Positions 1 through 6,243 of a stretch of DNA of 7,252 bases are shown here, piece after piece. Within the stretch, counting starts at the first letter, position 1; the number at the start of each line of letters is the position of its first letter. Below the pieces are notes generated by a model. That model saw nothing but the letters and a program-made list of their open reading frames with translations, had not been told where the DNA came from and did no database searches. Source of the stretch: an uncultured Actinomycetes bacterium. GTDB taxonomy: Bacteria > Actinomycetota > Acidimicrobiia > Acidimicrobiales > Microtrichaceae. The position numbers were made by a program, and so were the translations under genes. The stretch lies in assembly GCA_903953195.1 (NCBI GenBank), contig CAJBIS010000130.1, positions 1-7,252 on the forward strand. The letters run 5' to 3'.

Positions 1-774
1 GACTTCGCCGGCGGCACCGTGATCCACGTGAACGCCGGCATCGCGGCGCTGGCCGCCGTGCTGGTGCTCGGCAAGCGGAAGGGCTGGCCGCGTGAGGGTC
101 ACCCGCCGCACTCGATGCCGCTCGTCATGCTCGGCACCGGCATCCTGTGGTTCGGCTGGTTCGGGTTCAACGCCGGCTCGGCATTCGACGCCAACGGTGT
201 CGCCATCCAGGCATTCATGAACACGTTCATCGCCGCAGCGGCCGCCGGGCTCGCCTGGGGGATCGTGGAGCGCATCCGGGACGGACACTTCACCAACCTG
301 GGTGTGGCGTCGGGGATCGTCGCCGGACTCGTCGCCATCACTCCGGGCGCCGGCTACGTGAGTGGCATGTCGCCGATCTGGATCGGGCTGGCTGCGGGCA
401 TCATCTGTTCGTTCGCCGTGCGACTCAAGTTCAAGGGCAAGTTCGACGACTCGCTCGACGTCGTCGGCGTGCACTTCGTGGGTGGGCTGATCGGTTCGCT
501 GATGATCGGCCTGTTCGCCGATCCGGAGTTCTTCGGTGGCACGTTCGCCGCCGGCCTGTTCAACGGTGGCGGGTTCGAACTGCTCCTCGAGCAGTTCATC
601 GCCAACGCCGTCACGATCGTGTTCTCGTTCACGGTGACCATCCTCATCATGTTGGCCATCAAGGCCACCATCGGGGTGCGGGTCACCGAGGAGGAGGAGG
701 AGTCAGGTCTCGACCTCACTCAGCACGCAGAGAGCGCCTACAACATTGGCGAAGTCACCATGGGCCGGGGCTGA
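1..774 (+). CDS. amtB: Ammonium transporter AmtB, C-terminal part (5' end outside window)
   Basis: The reading frame is open from base 1 and ends at TGA 772-774, giving 257 residues; the start lies upstream. AmtB is a trimeric inner-membrane channel that conducts ammonium/ammonia. The fragment opens with the family signature DFAGGTVIHVNAG. Using E. coli numbering (+159), residue 1 is Asp160, residue 9 is pore His168, W53 and F56 (in WFGFNAGSA) are Trp212 and Phe215, and the His in DVVGVHFVGG (residue 158) is pore His318. All key residues are present, so the channel should be functional. Several hydrophobic segments follow, then the cytoplasmic tail GVRVTEEEEESGLDL...AESAYN, which matches the conserved C-terminus that contacts P-II proteins. 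The next gene, 33 nt on, encodes P-II, as in many amtB-glnK operons. The family call is very secure; only the extent is limited by the window edge. Confidence 0.96.
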   Translation, partial: DFAGGTVIHVNAGIAALAAVLVLGKRKGWPREGHPPHSMPLVMLGTGILWFGWFGFNAGSAFDANGVAIQAFMNTFIAAAAAGLAWGIVERIRDGHFTNLGVASGIVAGLVAITPGAGYVSGMSPIWIGLAAGIICSFAVRLKFKGKFDDSLDVVGVHFVGGLIGSLMIGLFADPEFFGGTFAAGLFNGGGFELLLEQFIANAVTIVFSFTVTILIMLAIKATIGVRVTEEEEESGLDLTQHAESAYNIGEVTMGRG

Positions 775-792
775 CGCCGCGGAACCGGACAG

Positions 793-798
793 AAAGGA
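793..798 (+). promoter_or_regulatory. Shine-Dalgarno site deciding the glnK start
   Basis: AAAGGA ends 9 nt before the ATG at 808 but directly abuts the in-frame ATG at 799. Only the 808 start leaves a workable spacing, and it gives the standard P-II N-terminus MKLVTAVIKPF. It is the clearest Shine-Dalgarno site in the window, fitting a gene translated inside an operon. Confidence 0.7.
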
Positions 799-807
799 AT
801 GACAACC

Positions 808-1146
808 ATGAAGCTGGTCACCGCAGTCATCAAGCCCTTCAAGGTCGATGATGTGAAGGTTGCCCTGAAGGAGGCCGGGATCACCGGCATGACGATCACC
901 GAGGTCAAGGGCTTCGGGCGTCAGGGCGGTCACACCGAGACCTACCGAGGTACGGAGTACCAGGTGGACTTCCTGCCGAAGGTCAAGATCGAGGCGATCG
1001 TCGACGACGGCGACGTCTCGAGCGTGGTCGACGCGATCGCCGCCGCCGCCAACACCGACAAGATCGGTGACGGCAAGGTGTGGGTGACGTCCGTGGACGA
1101 ACTCGTCCGCATCCGTACCGGGGAGACCGGGTCCGCCGCGATCTGA
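808..1146 (+). CDS. glnK: P-II nitrogen regulatory protein GlnK/GlnB
   Basis: Encodes 112 residues, the normal P-II length. P-II proteins are trimeric cytoplasmic sensors that bind ATP/ADP and 2-oxoglutarate and control targets such as AmtB. The N-terminus MKLVTAVIKPFKVDDV is canonical. The T-loop region GRQGGHTETYRGTEYQVDFLPK spans about 38-59 and includes Tyr51, the classic modification site. The B-loop is NTDKIGDGKVWV (82-93) and the C-terminal RIRTGE (101-106) supplies nucleotide-contacting arginines. The gene lies 33 nt after amtB and upstream of glnD, so the channel, its regulator and the regulator's modifying enzyme are together. In studied actinobacteria (Streptomyces, Corynebacterium) GlnD adenylylates rather than uridylylates P-II at this tyrosine; that this holds here is inference. 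The name glnK rather than glnB rests on linkage to amtB. ATG 808 was preferred to ATG 799 because of the ribosome binding site and family N-terminus. Confidence 0.96.
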   Translation: MKLVTAVIKPFKVDDVKVALKEAGITGMTITEVKGFGRQGGHTETYRGTEYQVDFLPKVKIEAIVDDGDVSSVVDAIAAAANTDKIGDGKVWVTSVDELVRIRTGETGSAAI

Positions 1147-1163
1147 TCCCCTCGACGCAAGAT

Positions 1164-1178
1164 CCCCGACCCACGGGG
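1164..1178 (+). repeat. Small inverted repeat in the glnK-glnD spacer
   Basis: CCCCG (1164-1168) and CGGGG (1174-1178) form a perfect 5-bp stem with a 5-nt loop, 17 nt after the glnK stop. Part of it, CGACCC at 1167-1172, could instead pair with GGGTCG at 1223-1228, enclosing the large hairpin between them. Confidence 0.4.
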
Positions 1179-1179
1179 C

Positions 1180-1219
1180 GTCCCTCCGGTCGAGACAGGC
1201 CCGACTCGGCCGGAGGGAC
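1180..1219 (+). terminator. Long hairpin between glnK and glnD: terminator, attenuator or processing site
   Basis: Bases 1180-1194 pair with 1205-1219 to form a 15-bp stem (14 Watson-Crick pairs plus one G-U pair at 1190/1209) around a 10-nt loop. The outer 10 bp, GTCCCTCCGG/CCGGAGGGAC, are perfect. No T-rich tract follows, so it is not a classical Rho-independent terminator. It may attenuate glnD, protect the amtB-glnK message end, or act with another factor. The structure is seen in the sequence; the role is inference. Confidence 0.55.
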
Positions 1220-1227
1220 ATCGGGTC

Positions 1228-1244
1228 GTCCGCGCGTCGCGGAC
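1228..1244 (+). repeat. Inverted repeat just upstream of glnD
   Basis: GTCCGCG (1228-1234) and CGCGGAC (1238-1244) form a perfect 7-bp stem with a 3-nt loop, 25 nt before the glnD ATG. It could be a hairpin in the glnD leader or a dyad operator. Confidence 0.45.
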
Positions 1245-1269
1245 CACTGAACTCGGGCACGACTGGGCC

Positions 1270-3591
1270 ATGTCTCCTCCTCTTCTCCGTAGCGAACTCC
1301 TCGCCGACCGGTCACTGCGCGGACGCGCCTTCTGCTCCGCCTTCGGCGGGGTCGTCGAGGCGTGGCTCGTCGAGCTCTTCGACGAGGTCTGCCTGCTCAA
1401 TGGACTCGCCGATGACGGACCACCCAAGGGTGTCGCGCTCGTCGCGATCGGCGGCCAGGGCCGGGGTGAACTGTGCCCGCAGTCGGATCTGGACCTCCTG
1501 CTGCTGTACGACAAGTCCGTGTCGCCCGAGGTGGTCGCGAACGGACTCTGGTATCCGATCTGGGACACCGGCCTGAAACTCGGACACTCCGTCCGCACGG
1601 TCCGGGACTCGCTGTCACTCGCCGGTGACGATCTCCACACCGCCACCGCGTTGTTGTCCGCCCGGCATCTCGCCGGCGACCGGCAGCTCACGTCGGATCT
1701 CGCAGAGCGAGCGCGCATCAACTGGCGCCGGAAGGGCCGGGCGTGGCTCGACGAACTCGGGCAGTCGGTCGAGGAACGCCATCGCAGCGCGGGTGAGGTG
1801 GCCTTCGCACTCGAACCCGACCTCAAGGAGGGGCGTGGCGGCCTGCGGGACGTGCACGCGCTGATCTGGGCTCGGGAGGCGGGTGCCGACATCGACCCCC
1901 GTCTGCTCGCCGATCTCGAACGTGTCCACGACACGTTGCTCGAGGTCCGCGTCGAACTGCACCGGGCAGCGGCCCGTCCCGGGGACCGGTTGCTGTTGCA
2001 GGAGCAGGACGCCGTCGCGGCCGCGCTCGGCGACGCCAGTGCCGATGCGCTGATGGCGCGTGTGGCGACCGCCGGACGGACGATCGCCTGGGCGAGCGAT
2101 GAGAGCTGGTTCGAGATCGGCCGAGTCCTCGGTGTCGGCCGCGGCCGTCGCCGCCGCGATCGGAGTGTCGAAGGCGGCCTGACGTTCCGTGACGGTCGCG
2201 TGGCCCTCAGCGGCTCCGGTCCCGTCGTCGATCCGGTCACCGTGCTGCGTGTGGCATCGACCGCGGCTCGGCACGAGGCCCGGATCGACCTCGGCACGCT
2301 GGAGCGGCTGCGGTCGGCACCGGCGCTGACCGCCCCGTGGCCCGACGAGGCCCGCACGCTCTTCTGCGATCTGCTGCTCACGGGTCCGGCGGCCATCCCC
2401 GTGATCGAGGCGCTCGATCAGTTCGACCTCTGGGTCCCGATCCTGCCCGAGTGGGAACCGAACCGATGCCGCCCGCAGCGCAACGCGTTCCACCGATTCA
2501 CCGTCGACCGACACCTCCTCGAGGCCGCCGCTCAGGCAGCGGCGCTGCGCCATCGTGTCCAGCGTCCCGATCTGCTGGTGTTGACGGCGTTGCTGCACGA
2601 CATCGGGAAGGGATACCCGGGCGATCACAGCGAGGTGGGTGAGTCGCTCGCCCGCACGGTCACCGCCCGGATGGGGTTCGGCGTCGACGACGTCGCCACG
2701 GTGTGTTTCGCGGTGCGCCACCATCTGTTGCTGCCGGACGTCGCGACGCGACGCGACCTGGACGACCCCGGGACGGTGAGCATGGTCGCGCGTCTGGTGG
2801 GAACACCGGAACTGCTGGCGCTGATGCACGCGCTCGCCGAGGCCGACGCGACGGCAACGGGTCCAGCTGCGTGGGGGCCGTGGCGAGCGCAGCTCGTCGC
2901 CCGGCTCTCGTCGCTGGTGGCGCGTTCACTCGAGGGCACCGGCGCCGACGACGCGGCAGCGATCTCGGCGCCGTTCCCGACCGAGGACCAGCGTGCGCTG
3001 CTCGAGCAGGGCCAACTGCACGTCGCCGCATCCGACGACACATTGACGGTGGTCTGTCGTGACCGAGCCGGTGTGGTGTACCGGGTCGCCGGCGTGCTCG
3101 CACTGCACGGGCTCGAGGTGGTCGGTGCGAACATCCACTCGGCTGACGCCATGGTGCTCGACGAGTTCATCGTCAACCTCGAGACGGCGCAGTTCGTGCC
3201 GTGGGACCGCGTCCTGATCGACGTGACACGCGTGCTCGAGGGGCGATTCGCGCTGCAGTCCCGACTCGACGAACGTCTCGGATCGGACCGCCAGCGCCGC
3301 CGACACGGCGTGCACCAGTTCGTGCCGCTCGTCCGGTTCGACAACGACGGTTCCGATGCGGCCACCATTCTCGAGGTCGTCGGTCCCGACAGCCCGGGGC
3401 TGCTCTACCGCATCACCAAGGCGATCGCCGAGATGGATCTCGACGTCCGCTCGGCGCGGATCGCGACGGTCGGCGACGACGTCGTCGACACGTTCTACGT
3501 GCTCGGCGCCGACGGCGCGAAGGTGGTCGACGTCGAGGTGCAGCACGAGGTGCGGCGGGCGCTGCTGTTCGCGCTCGACGACGACGCCTGA
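1270..3591 (+). CDS. glnD: GlnD, P-II modifying/demodifying enzyme (nucleotidyltransferase-HD-ACT-ACT)
   Basis: Encodes 773 residues, somewhat shorter than E. coli GlnD (about 890). GlnD transfers a nucleotide to P-II when nitrogen is limiting and removes it when glutamine is high. The N-terminal nucleotidyltransferase domain carries GGQGRGELCPQSDLD (61-75), the GGx10DxD motif with catalytic D73 and D75. The linker PDLKEGRGGLRDVHALIW (183-200) is a GlnD hallmark. The HD domain includes H415 (RFTVDRH), LLHDIGKG with H443/D444, H453 and HH 484-485, so removal activity appears intact. Two ACT domains, about 590-650 and 698-770, should sense glutamine. The gene probably shares the amtB-glnK transcript, separated by a 123-nt structured spacer. 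ATG 1270 is the first start in this frame near the spacer; no clear Shine-Dalgarno or -10 box precedes it, so the exact start is less certain than the identity. In actinobacteria the activity may be adenylyl- rather than uridylyltransfer. Confidence 0.95.
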   Translation: MSPPLLRSELLADRSLRGRAFCSAFGGVVEAWLVELFDEVCLLNGLADDGPPKGVALVAIGGQGRGELCPQSDLDLLLLYDKSVSPEVVANGLWYPIWDTGLKLGHSVRTVRDSLSLAGDDLHTATALLSARHLAGDRQLTSDLAERARINWRRKGRAWLDELGQSVEERHRSAGEVAFALEPDLKEGRGGLRDVHALIWAREAGADIDPRLLADLERVHDTLLEVRVELHRAAARPGDRLLLQEQDAVAAALGDASADALMARVATAGRTIAWASDESWFEIGRVLGVGRGRRRRDRSVEGGLTFRDGRVALSGSGPVVDPVTVLRVASTAARHEARIDLGTLERLRSAPALTAPWPDEARTLFCDLLLTGPAAIPVIEALDQFDLWVPILPEWEPNRCRPQRNAFHRFTVDRHLLEAAAQAAALRHRVQRPDLLVLTALLHDIGKGYPGDHSEVGESLARTVTARMGFGVDDVATVCFAVRHHLLLPDVATRRDLDDPGTVSMVARLVGTPELLALMHALAEADATATGPAAWGPWRAQLVARLSSLVARSLEGTGADDAAAISAPFPTEDQRALLEQGQLHVAASDDTLTVVCRDRAGVVYRVAGVLALHGLEVVGANIHSADAMVLDEFIVNLETAQFVPWDRVLIDVTRVLEGRFALQSRLDERLGSDRQRRRHGVHQFVPLVRFDNDGSDAATILEVVGPDSPGLLYRITKAIAEMDLDVRSARIATVGDDVVDTFYVLGADGAKVVDVEVQHEVRRALLFALDDDA

Positions 3592-3592
3592 G

Positions 3593-3607
3593 CGGGGTTC
3601 GGCCCCG
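3593..3607 (+). terminator. Short stem-loop after the glnD stop
   Basis: CGGGG (3593-3597) and CCCCG (3603-3607) enclose a 5-nt TTCGG loop, beginning 1 nt after the glnD stop codon. There is no T-tract. It sits where the nitrogen operon would end, before the promoter of the next gene, but the stem is short. Confidence 0.3.
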
Positions 3608-3629
3608 AGACGCCCGACGGCCGCGGCGG

Positions 3630-3635
3630 TAGGGT
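3630..3635 (+). promoter_or_regulatory. -10 box of the NUDIX gene, likely leaderless
   Basis: TAGGGT fits the actinobacterial TANNNT -10 consensus and lies 6 nt before the GTG at 3642, so transcription would begin at or next to the start codon. No convincing -35 hexamer was seen. AGGG at 3631-3634 could alternatively act as a weak Shine-Dalgarno site, 7 nt before the start. Confidence 0.5.
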
Positions 3636-3641
3636 GCACGC

Positions 3642-4346
3642 GTGGACGACGATCGGAACGGTGGCGCGCCCGGCGAGGCCGACCTGATCCGTTGGGCCGA
3701 GTCGCTCGCCGCCATCGGTCGCACCGGACTGGCGTTCACCGAGAGCCTCTACGAGCAGGAACGCTACGAGGAGGTCCTGCACGTCGCCGCCGAGATCCGT
3801 GCCGCAGCGCGGCGCACCGGTGGGCTCCCGCCCGGCCCGGGCGATGCCGACACGGTGCGGGAGTGGCTCGCCAGCGTCGAGCACGGACCGGCCGGCTACG
3901 TGACCCCGAAGGTGGCGGTCGGCGCGGTGGTCGGCAACGACGACGGCCAGATCCTGCTGCTGCAACGCAGCGACTCCGGCATCTGGCTCTACCCCACGGG
4001 TTGGGCGGACGTCGGCTACTCGGCCAGCGAGGTGGCCGTGAAGGAGGTCCGCGAGGAGACGGGCATCGAGGTCACCGTCGAGCGGCTCATCGGTGTGTTC
4101 GACGGGCTCCGCCTCGGGTTCACCCGGGTGCCGCTCTACTCGCTGGTGTTCCTGTGCCGAGCGGTCGGCGGCGACCTGCAGGGGCACCCGCTCGAGACCC
4201 TCGACGTCGGGTGGTTCGACCAAGCGGCGCTGCCGCATCCGGTGGCCGGCATCGACCACTGGGGTCCGCACGCGTTCGCGGCGATCCGCGGCGAGGACGT
4301 GGACGTGCTCTACGACCTGCCCCGAGACGACGTCTGGGGCGAGTGA
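3642..4346 (+). CDS. Two-domain NUDIX hydrolase
   Basis: Encodes 234 residues. NUDIX enzymes cleave nucleoside diphosphates linked to another group, using a metal held by Nudix-box glutamates. Residues about 13-80 (LIRWAESLAAIGRTGLAFTE...) resemble the helical N-terminal domain found before some NUDIX domains (the Nudix_hydro_N family). The catalytic domain starts near residue 88 (TPKVAVGAVV). Its Nudix box, G120 to I142, reads GWADVGYSASEVAVKEVREE plus TGI. Compared with Gx5Ex7REUxEExGU it has Lys134 for Arg and Tyr126 for the first Glu, while E135, E138 and E139 are kept. My recollection is that this subfamily often has ADVGxS...AVKEV, so this is probably typical rather than damaged. The substrate cannot be told from sequence; an ADP-ribose-type substrate is one possibility. 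The GTG start is supported by the -10 box and weak AGGG upstream. It converges on the PAC2 gene, with stops separated by 1 nt. Confidence 0.88.
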   Translation: MDDDRNGGAPGEADLIRWAESLAAIGRTGLAFTESLYEQERYEEVLHVAAEIRAAARRTGGLPPGPGDADTVREWLASVEHGPAGYVTPKVAVGAVVGNDDGQILLLQRSDSGIWLYPTGWADVGYSASEVAVKEVREETGIEVTVERLIGVFDGLRLGFTRVPLYSLVFLCRAVGGDLQGHPLETLDVGWFDQAALPHPVAGIDHWGPHAFAAIRGEDVDVLYDLPRDDVWGE

Positions 4347-4347
4347 G

Positions 4348-5220
4348 TCACTGCTCGCGCAGGAACCGTTCGAGTTCGTCGATGAGTCCGTCGGACGACA
4401 TCATGCGGTCGTTCGACTCCTCGACGGCGCGTTCGGCGTCGAACTGCTCCTCGAGCCGGCGCACGTAGTCGACGGTGCTGTCGTCGTCGGCGATCAGCTC
4501 GTCGATCTCACGTTCGTAGCCTCGTGCCGCCTCGATCAGTCCGGGCGCGTCGGCGGCCGCTCCGATGAGCGGGGCGACACGCTCGAGCAGTGACAGCGCG
4601 GCCCGCGGCGCCGGCGTCGACGGCACGTAGGCCGGCACCGCCGCCCACAGCGACGCCGAGTCGATTCCGGCATCACGACACGCTGCGTGGAGGACACCGA
4701 CGATGCCGGTCGGGCCCTCATAGCGCGACGGCTGCATGCGCAATCGGCCGATGACCTCGTCGTCGTACGCGGTGCCGAACACCGGCGACGGTCGCGTGTG
4801 TGGAACGTCGGCGAGCAGCGAACCCAGCGTGACGACGAGACGACAGTTGAGCGCTCGGGCGACCTCGAGCACGTGCTCGCAGTAGGTCCGCCACCGGAGC
4901 TGCGGTTCGACGGCCCGGAGCAGCACGACGCCCGAGTGCATCGCCGGTTCCGCCCAGACGAACGTGTGGCCCGGCCAGTCGATCACCCGGTCGTCACCAT
5001 CGAGCCGCACCCTGGGGCGGGTGACCGTGAAGTCGTGGAACTCCTCGGGGTCGATCTCGGCGAACACCTCGCCCGACCACGCGAGGTCCAGGTGTTCGAT
5101 CGCCGCGGTCGCGGCGTCGCCTGCGTCATTCCAGCCTTCGAACGCCGCCACCAGCACCGGACCCTCGCCCGGTCCGCTTCGCGTGACGTCCGGGCTCCAT
5201 TCCCATTGCAGCGCTGACAT
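4348..5220 (-). CDS. PAC2 family protein (proteasome assembly chaperone-like)
   Basis: Encodes 290 residues from ATG at 5220-5218. PAC2-family proteins include eukaryotic and archaeal proteasome assembly chaperones; the actinobacterial branch (e.g. mycobacterial Rv2125) has no settled function. Characteristic stretches are AAFEGWNDAGDAA (25-37), EIDPEEFHDFTVTRPRV (55-71), EPQLRWRTY (105-113), GSLLADVPHTRPSPVFG (133-149), YEGPTGIVGVLH (167-178) and LWAAVPAYVPSTPAPRAALS (191-210). The C-terminal part (about 235-290) is acidic, helical-looking and ends ELERFLREQ, as in many actinobacterial members. The frame stays open upstream as far as 5673, but the family N-terminus (MSALQWEWSP) and a TACCGT -10 box 7 nt before this ATG fix the start. 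It is divergent from the GNAT gene and convergent with the NUDIX gene. A role in proteasome assembly in this organism is unproven. Confidence 0.9.
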   Translation of the reverse strand: MSALQWEWSPDVTRSGPGEGPVLVAAFEGWNDAGDAATAAIEHLDLAWSGEVFAEIDPEEFHDFTVTRPRVRLDGDDRVIDWPGHTFVWAEPAMHSGVVLLRAVEPQLRWRTYCEHVLEVARALNCRLVVTLGSLLADVPHTRPSPVFGTAYDDEVIGRLRMQPSRYEGPTGIVGVLHAACRDAGIDSASLWAAVPAYVPSTPAPRAALSLLERVAPLIGAAADAPGLIEAARGYEREIDELIADDDSTVDYVRRLEEQFDAERAVEESNDRMMSSDGLIDELERFLREQ

Positions 5221-5227
5221 CGGACTC

Positions 5228-5233
5228 ACGGTA
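5228..5233 (-). promoter_or_regulatory. -10 box of the PAC2 gene, likely leaderless
   Basis: On the minus strand the hexamer reads TACCGT and is followed by 7 nt, then the PAC2 ATG. It has the same sequence and spacing as the divergent GNAT box. No Shine-Dalgarno site is seen. Confidence 0.5.
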
Positions 5234-5243
5234 CCGGCGGATT

Positions 5244-5262
5244 GGGCCGGTCCCACCGGCCC
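5244..5262. promoter_or_regulatory. Dyad between divergent PAC2 and GNAT promoters, candidate operator
   Basis: GGGCCGG (5244-5250) and CCGGCCC (5256-5262) form a perfect 7-bp inverted repeat with a 5-nt spacer. Its centre (5253) lies within about 2 nt of the midpoint between the two outward-facing -10 boxes, so a bound protein would cover the upstream promoter region of both genes. In GC-rich DNA short dyads can arise by chance. Confidence 0.35.
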
Positions 5263-5268
5263 CGGCGC

Positions 5269-5274
5269 TACCGT
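5269..5274 (+). promoter_or_regulatory. -10 box of the GNAT gene, likely leaderless
   Basis: TACCGT lies 7 nt before the ATG at 5282, matching TANNNT. No Shine-Dalgarno site precedes the start, supporting a leaderless message. Confidence 0.5.
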
Positions 5275-5281
5275 TCCGGGC

Positions 5282-5746
5282 ATGAGTGAGACAACGGATC
5301 GGGGCGACATCCGGGTCGTCGAGTGTGCGGCGGTGGACGATGAGTTGGTCTCGGCGATGGAGCGACTGATTCCCCAGCTCTCGTCGTCGTCACCGCCGCC
5401 GGGAACCGGCGAGCTGCAGGCGATCATCGACTCGGACGCGTGCCATCTGTTGCTCGCCATCGGCGACGACGGCCGGATCCTCGGCTCGATGACGCTCGTC
5501 GTGTTCCCGATCCCGACCGGCGTCCGCGCCTGGATCGAGGACGTCGTGGTCGACGGTGATGCCCGCGGCATGGGTGTTGGCGAGGCCCTCAACCTGCGGG
5601 CGCTCGACCTCGCGGAGGAACTCGGCGCCAAGACGGTCGATCTGACGTCGCGTCCGAGCCGCGAGGCCGCCAATCGGCTCTACCAGCGCATCGGCTTCGT
5701 CCCCCGCGAGACGAACGTCTACCGAAGGACTCTCGAAACGGAGTGA
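5282..5746 (+). CDS. GNAT-family N-acetyltransferase
   Basis: Encodes 154 residues, typical for a single-domain GNAT. These enzymes transfer an acetyl group from acetyl-CoA to an amine on a small molecule or protein. Motif A is IEDVVVDGDARGMGVGEAL (85-103), with the CoA pyrophosphate-binding R/QxxGxG signature at R95-G100 (RGMGVG). Motif B is SREAANRLYQRIGFVPRETN (126-145), where the Tyr of LYQRIGF often serves as the general acid. The N-terminal half contains a Ser/Pro-rich stretch (34-40) that may be a loop over the substrate site. The substrate is not predictable. ATG 5282 is chosen because residues encoded upstream in the same frame are low-quality and belong to the divergent region; the TACCGT box sits 7 nt before it. 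No operon partner is visible downstream: two hairpins and a separate small gene follow. Confidence 0.9.
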   Translation: MSETTDRGDIRVVECAAVDDELVSAMERLIPQLSSSSPPPGTGELQAIIDSDACHLLLAIGDDGRILGSMTLVVFPIPTGVRAWIEDVVVDGDARGMGVGEALNLRALDLAEELGAKTVDLTSRPSREAANRLYQRIGFVPRETNVYRRTLETE

Positions 5747-5767
5747 GGTCGGCTCACGACGGTGACT

Positions 5768-5781
5768 GGGGCTCGTGCCCC
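5768..5781 (+). terminator. Short GC hairpin after the GNAT gene
   Basis: GGGGC (5768-5772) and GCCCC (5777-5781) form a 5-bp stem with a TCGT loop, 21 nt after the GNAT stop. There is no T-tract, so termination is only suggested by position. Confidence 0.35.
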
Positions 5782-5792
5782 GCGCGCCGTCT

Positions 5793-5807
5793 CCAGGTGT
5801 GACCTGG
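5793..5807. repeat. Palindrome CCAGGT-GTG-ACCTGG
   Basis: A perfect 6-bp inverted repeat with a 3-nt centre lies 12 nt after the preceding hairpin and 64 nt before the lipoprotein start. It could be the second hairpin of a tandem terminator or a binding site for a dimeric regulator of the next gene. Confidence 0.35.
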
Positions 5808-5871
5808 CGCGGTTCGGCCCATCAGCCAGCAGCACTCCCTCCGAACGCCCGAACCGTGTAGACCGAGCGGT

Positions 5872-6081
5872 GTGCGACCCGTCCTTTCCGCTCTGATTGT
5901 CCTGTTGCTCACATCGTGCGGCTCGACCCCGCCCGGCGAATGCGAGGTGACGGCGGAGGGAAACGAGTACCGAAGCCGGGTCCCGAGTGAGCAGGACCAG
6001 CTTCCTGGAGCCCCGGAGATCGGACAGAGGTATCGCGCCGCCTCCGGCTGCGTCCCCGGTGACAACCTCGTCGGGGAGTGA
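5872..6081 (+). CDS. Small predicted lipoprotein, unknown function
   Basis: Encodes 69 residues from GTG 5872. The N-terminus has one Arg, a hydrophobic run VLSALIVLLL (4-13) and then LTSC (13-16), a good lipobox for signal peptidase II with lipid attachment at C16. The mature part would have about 54 residues, mostly polar, with two more cysteines (C24, C60) that could form a disulfide. I recognise no domain family. A TAGACC hexamer at 5859-5864, 7 nt before the GTG, loosely resembles the -10 boxes of neighbouring genes but lacks the final T. A hairpin follows 12 nt after the stop. The signal is specific enough to suggest a real gene, but the length is short, codon choice is less biased than in the conserved genes nearby, and chance cannot be excluded. 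Confidence 0.5.
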   Translation: MRPVLSALIVLLLTSCGSTPPGECEVTAEGNEYRSRVPSEQDQLPGAPEIGQRYRAASGCVPGDNLVGE

Positions 6082-6093
6082 CGCACGGTGGTC

Positions 6094-6112
6094 GAACCGG
6101 CAGGACCGGTTC
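6094..6112 (+). terminator. Hairpin after the small lipoprotein gene
   Basis: GAACCGG (6094-6100) and CCGGTTC (6106-6112) form a perfect 7-bp stem with a 5-nt loop, 12 nt after the lipoprotein stop. No T-tract follows. The location supports a transcript end and indirectly supports the small gene. Confidence 0.45.
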
Positions 6113-6237
6113 ACCCCCCGCCGGCGTGAAACTCCTCGACTGCCCCAGATCGCCGGCACCGCTCGGGCAGGACCCCCTCGCAGATGCAGGGCCCACGGAG
6201 AGACAATCGTCGTGGACGGCAGCAGGGGGGTCGTGGG

Positions 6238-6243
6238 TACCCT
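6238..6243 (+). promoter_or_regulatory. -10 box of the MNT nucleotidyltransferase gene, likely leaderless
   Basis: TACCCT lies exactly 6 nt before the ATG at 6250. A weak -35-like TGGACG at 6213-6218 is 19 nt upstream. There is no Shine-Dalgarno site, which supports the 6250 start over the ATG at 6184. Confidence 0.5.

Noticed and set aside
942..2396. Long minus-strand open frame (484 codons) across glnK and glnD
   Set aside because: It is Arg/Ser/Pro-rich without domains and lies antisense to clearly conserved glnK and glnD; long antisense frames are common in GC-rich DNA.
3356..4468. Plus-strand 370-codon frame over the glnD end and NUDIX gene
   Set aside because: Extremely Arg-rich shadow frame of two well-supported genes.
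4964..5281. Upstream extension of the GNAT frame
   Set aside because: It is antisense to the PAC2 gene, low-complexity, and precedes the -10 box and the normal GNAT start.
5221..5673. Upstream extension of the PAC2 frame to a start at 5673
   Set aside because: It would overlap nearly all of the GNAT gene; the family N-terminus and the -10 box support the ATG at 5220-5218.
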